Source: Acidimicrobiia bacterium (GTDB lineage Bacteria; Actinomycetota; Acidimicrobiia; Acidimicrobiales; Bin134). From it: a DNA stretch of 64,000 bases. The translations under genes were made by a program, and so were the position numbers. The notes beneath the pieces were generated by a model. The model did no database searches. It was given only the letters and a program-made list of their open reading frames with translations, and was not told where the DNA came from. Below are positions 61,711 through 64,000 of this stretch, piece after piece (positions within the stretch are counted from its first letter, which is position 1; each line of letters begins with the position of its first letter). Location of the stretch: the NCBI GenBank assembly GCA_022822265.1, contig JAJECA010000042.1, positions 58,751-122,750 of the forward strand. Direction: 5' to 3'.

Positions 61711-62652
61711 TCACTCTGTGGCGTAAACCTCGGCGGCGCCCTCTCCAGCGGGTGTGCGAGTGAGGATCTCCGCTTCGTCGTCGTGGCACAGCAGGGTGTG
61801 CTCGAACTGGGCGCTGCGTCGCTGGTCGGCGGTAACCGCGGTCCACTCGTCGTCCCACAGATACAAGTTGGGTGAGCCCAGCGTGAGCATGGGCTCGATG
61901 GTGAAGGTCATCCCGGTTTCCAGCGGTGTGGTGTGGGAGCGTTCGTAGTAATGGGGGATCTGCAGCCCGGAGTGGAACTCGGTGCCCACCCCGTGGCCGA
62001 TGAACTCCCGCACCACCCCCAGCCGGTGGAGCCGAGCATGGGATTCGATGGCCTTCCCAATGGAGCAAACCGGCGCACCGGATCGCACTGCGCCAATACC
62101 CAGGTACATGGCGGCACGCGTCTCTCTCACCAAGAGCCGGGAGTGGTCGTCAACATCGCCGACCTCGAAGGTGACCGACGTGTCCCCATGAACCCCGTCG
62201 AGAAACACGGTGACATCGATGTTGACGATGTCGCCGTCGGCCAGCGCTCGGCTGTCGGGGATGCCGTGGCAGATCACCTCGTTGATCGACGTACACACCG
62301 ACTTGGGATAGCCCCGGTAGTTGAGCGGACTGGGATAGGCCCCCCGGCGCACGATCTCTTCGTGGACCCGGGCGTCGATGCTGTCGGTGGTGACCCCCGG
62401 GGCCACCAGCCGACCGGCGAACAACAGCACCTCAGCGGCCATCTGCCCCGCCCGGCGCATGGCCTCGATCTCGTCGGCGTTCCGAACTGCTGATGCTGTC
62501 GCAGGCCCCGGCTCCCCTGTCCGGGCATACGGAGGCCTCTCAATCTCCCGAGGCACCCGCCGCCGCGGCCCCACCAGCCCCGGCCGCACCGGAGGATCCG
62601 AGATCGGCACCCGCTCCAACGTCGCAGTCCGCGACCGCTTACGCTTCGCCAT
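61711..62652 (-). CDS. map: Type I methionine aminopeptidase
   Basis: 313 residues, about 60 longer than the minimal enzyme. The N-terminal extension holds PVRPGLVGPRRRVPREIERP, the proline-rich SH3-binding-like linker seen in actinobacterial MetAP1c. The pita-bread fold has NEVICHGIPDSRALADGDIVNIDVTV-type segments, with the ligand Asp pair, HGVGTEFHSGLQIPHY (His) and FTIEPML and FEHTLL (Glu). It removes initiator Met from nascent proteins. Confidence 0.95.
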   Translation of the reverse strand: MAKRKRSRTATLERVPISDPPVRPGLVGPRRRVPREIERPPYARTGEPGPATASAVRNADEIEAMRRAGQMAAEVLLFAGRLVAPGVTTDSIDARVHEEIVRRGAYPSPLNYRGYPKSVCTSINEVICHGIPDSRALADGDIVNIDVTVFLDGVHGDTSVTFEVGDVDDHSRLLVRETRAAMYLGIGAVRSGAPVCSIGKAIESHARLHRLGVVREFIGHGVGTEFHSGLQIPHYYERSHTTPLETGMTFTIEPMLTLGSPNLYLWDDEWTAVTADQRRSAQFEHTLLCHDDEAEILTRTPAGEGAAEVYATE

Positions 62653-62661
62653 CGACCGCTA

Positions 62662-62667
62662 ACTCTA
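62662..62667 (-). promoter_or_regulatory. -10 hexamer for map
   Basis: TAGAGT on the minus strand with nine bases to the ATG at 62652. Confidence 0.45.
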
Positions 62668-62689
62668 CCGGCCCTCGTCGCAACCGGCC

Positions 62690-63148
62690 TCAGCGCAAGT
62701 AGCGGGTGAGGCTCTCTACTACGCAGGCTGGTTTGGGGCTGCCCTCGACTTCCACGGTGATGGTGATCACGGCTTGGACGCCGCCGGTGATGTCGTCCAC
62801 CGAGCTGAGCTCGGCGCCCACCCGGACACGCGACCCCACCGGCACGGGGGCGGGGAATCGCACCTTGTTCACGCCGTAGTTGATGCCCATGGAGATCTGC
62901 TCCACGGTGATCAGGCTGGGCAGGAACATGTTGGTGAGCGACAGCGTGAGGTAGCCGTGGGCGATGGTGGCGCCGTACGGGCTCTCGGCGGCAGCCCGCT
63001 CGGAGTCGATGTGGATCCACTGGTGGTCGCCGGTGGCGTCGGCGAATTGGTTCACCCGGTCTTGGGTGATCTCCATCCAGTCGCTCCACCCCAAGTGCTG
63101 GCCGACCGCGGCGGGCAGTTCATCAACAGTGGCAAAAACGGTTCCCAT
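62690..63148 (-). CDS. MaoC-family dehydratase
   Basis: 152 residues, hotdog fold. The hydratase motif is ADATGDHQWIHID, with Asp and His in the D-x4-H spacing, followed by the ATIAHGYLTLSL segment. This is the single-domain (R)-specific enoyl-CoA hydratase type. An ATG at 63148 is set by TAACTT seven bases upstream. It lies 10 nt after the stop of the crotonase gene, which is read in the same direction. Confidence 0.88.
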   Translation of the reverse strand: MGTVFATVDELPAAVGQHLGWSDWMEITQDRVNQFADATGDHQWIHIDSERAAAESPYGATIAHGYLTLSLTNMFLPSLITVEQISMGINYGVNKVRFPAPVPVGSRVRVGAELSSVDDITGGVQAVITITVEVEGSPKPACVVESLTRYLR

Positions 63149-63155
63149 AGGCGGG

Positions 63156-63161
63156 AAGTTA
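63156..63161 (-). promoter_or_regulatory. -10 hexamer for the MaoC gene
   Basis: TAACTT on the minus strand with seven bases to the ATG at 63148. It overlaps the crotonase stop codon. Confidence 0.5.
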
Positions 63162-63932
63162 GCTGCCCTGGCGGCCCGACCACGATGGGGAGCGCTTGGT
63201 CAAGAAGGCGTCGATGCCCTCTTGGGCATCCGCGGTGGCGGCGTTGGCCGCCATCACCCCGCGGGTCAGGTCGTAGGCCTCGGTCTCGCCGCAGTCGAGC
63301 TGGCGGTAGAAGGCCTGCTTGCCAATGGCGATGGTTTCGTCGCTGAACCGGGTGATCTGGGCAGCCAGCTTGTCGACCTCAGCCCGAAGTTGTTCGGGGG
63401 GCACTACCCGATTCACCAAGCCCCACCCCGCGGCAGTGGCCGCATCGATGGGCTCGCCGGTGAGCAGCATCTCCATCGACCGTTTGCGGCCCACCGCCCG
63501 GGAGATGGGCACCATGGGGGTGGAGCAGAACAGGCCGATGCGCACGCCGGGGGTGGCGAAGGTCGACTCGGTGGAGGCCACGGCCAGATCGCAGGCCGCT
63601 ACCAGCTGGCAGCCGGCGGCGGTGGCCACACCGTCCACCTCGGCGATCACCGGCTGGGGCACGGCGTGAACCGCTTCCATCAGCTCGGTGCAGGCTTCAA
63701 ACAGATCGTCGTAGAAGTCGGGCTCCCGGTCGACCATCTCCGACAGGTCGTGACCGGCGGAGAACGCCGGTCCCTCAGCGGCGATCACAATCGCCCCAAC
63801 GTCGGTCTTGTCCCCCAGCTCGCGCAGCGCATCGGTGAGGCGCTGCATCAGCTCCAGGCTCAGCGCGTTGCGCCGCTGCGGGTTGGCCAGGGTGATCCGG
63901 GCCACCGGACCGTCGATCCCAATGCTGAACAT
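63159..63932 (-). CDS. Enoyl-CoA hydratase/isomerase family protein
   Basis: 257 residues from the ATG at 63932, set by TAGTCT seven bases upstream. Crotonase signatures: NPQRRNALSLELM, FSAGHDLSEM (first oxyanion loop), EVDGVATAAGCQLVAACDLAVAS (second loop) and FATPGVRIGLFCSTPMVPISR. The Gly-His of A-G-H-D-L and position of the acidic catalytic residues fit the ECHDC3-like subgroup, whose activity is not established. Same strand as the MaoC gene that follows. Confidence 0.86.
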   Translation of the reverse strand: MFSIGIDGPVARITLANPQRRNALSLELMQRLTDALRELGDKTDVGAIVIAAEGPAFSAGHDLSEMVDREPDFYDDLFEACTELMEAVHAVPQPVIAEVDGVATAAGCQLVAACDLAVASTESTFATPGVRIGLFCSTPMVPISRAVGRKRSMEMLLTGEPIDAATAAGWGLVNRVVPPEQLRAEVDKLAAQITRFSDETIAIGKQAFYRQLDCGETEAYDLTRGVMAANAATADAQEGIDAFLTKRSPSWSGRQGS

Positions 63933-63939
63933 GGAACTG

Positions 63940-63945
63940 AGACTA
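63940..63945 (-). promoter_or_regulatory. -10 hexamer for the crotonase gene
   Basis: TAGTCT on the minus strand with seven bases to the ATG at 63932, consistent with a leaderless transcript. Confidence 0.55.
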
Positions 63946-63974
63946 CCCGCCTGCGGTGTGCTACCCATTGGGGC

Positions 63975-64000
63975 ATGGCCGCAGGAGGTGGGACCAAAGC
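63975..64000 (+). CDS. Possible start of a cation diffusion facilitator transporter
   Basis: An ATG at 63975 opens MAAGGGTK before the window ends. The Gly-Gly-Thr-Lys beginning resembles actinobacterial CDF transporters whose first helix follows at once. It is divergent from the crotonase gene. Only eight residues are visible, so the call is weak. Confidence 0.35.

Overview
This is a gene-dense, high-GC window with strong G/C at third codon positions. The gene families point to an actinobacterium, most plausibly class Acidimicrobiia: a mycothiol-type maleylpyruvate isomerase-fold protein, a coproporphyrin-type ferrochelatase, an Rpf-like secreted protein, DrrAB-like ABC genes, abundant acyl-CoA enzymes and a steroid side-chain module. 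The class assignment is an inference. No rRNA, tRNA, CRISPR array, insertion sequence or prophage was recognised.

Layout. 1-1729: end of an FmdB-like protein, MTA phosphorylase, SAF/CpaB-like protein. 1742-7138 (minus): uppP, pmbA/tldE, tldD, a ThDP enzyme. 7240-10953 (plus): flippase-like membrane protein, PAP2/AUR1-like protein, dxs. 10943-14450 (minus): UvrD-like helicase with HRDC, and a DUF1778/GNAT (TacAT-like) toxin-antitoxin pair. 14501-18726: D-aminoacylase-type amidohydrolase, NfuA-type Fe-S carrier, ABC exporter pair. 18743-20320: crotonase and MDMPI protein. 20324-25015 (minus): Rpf-like protein followed by two large GT-C-type membrane proteins. 25110-31456: ferrochelatase, AIM24-like protein, acyl-CoA ligase, SnoaL-like protein, MazEF-like pair, SDR, GT2. 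31571-37018: type II topoisomerase A and B subunits and a Cas4/RecB-like nuclease. 37015-39980: kinase-like APH protein, methyltransferase, orphan VapB-like antitoxin, then a gene-poor zone with a signal-peptide remnant and two inverted repeats. 39981-48195: AddB/AddA-like helicase-nuclease, nucleotidyltransferase, mutM. 48224-50815: fused MaoC-DUF35-MaoC hydratase plus Ltp2-like aldolase. 50947-56447: a five-gene ligand-to-partner-switch signalling operon. 56470-64000: DUF2510 protein, selD with an in-frame UGA, histidine phosphatase, PlsY-like protein, MFS, DegV, map, MaoC, crotonase, and the start of a probable CDF transporter.

How they work together. Three coherent systems stand out. (1) A periplasmic binding lipoprotein, sensor kinase, response-regulator/PP2C phosphatase, RsbW-like kinase and STAS antagonist form one compact operon that could carry an extracellular amino-acid-type signal to a sigma factor. 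(2) The hydratase and aldolase of steroid side-chain removal are adjacent, with the hydratase heteromer condensed into one polypeptide. (3) selD reads through a UGA at codon 17, the catalytic Cys position of the family, so it probably encodes a selenoprotein; an ATG-only call would lose the first 29 codons.

Many genes carry a TANNNT hexamer 6-9 nt before the start codon. This is the signature of leaderless transcription, and it was used here to choose several starts.
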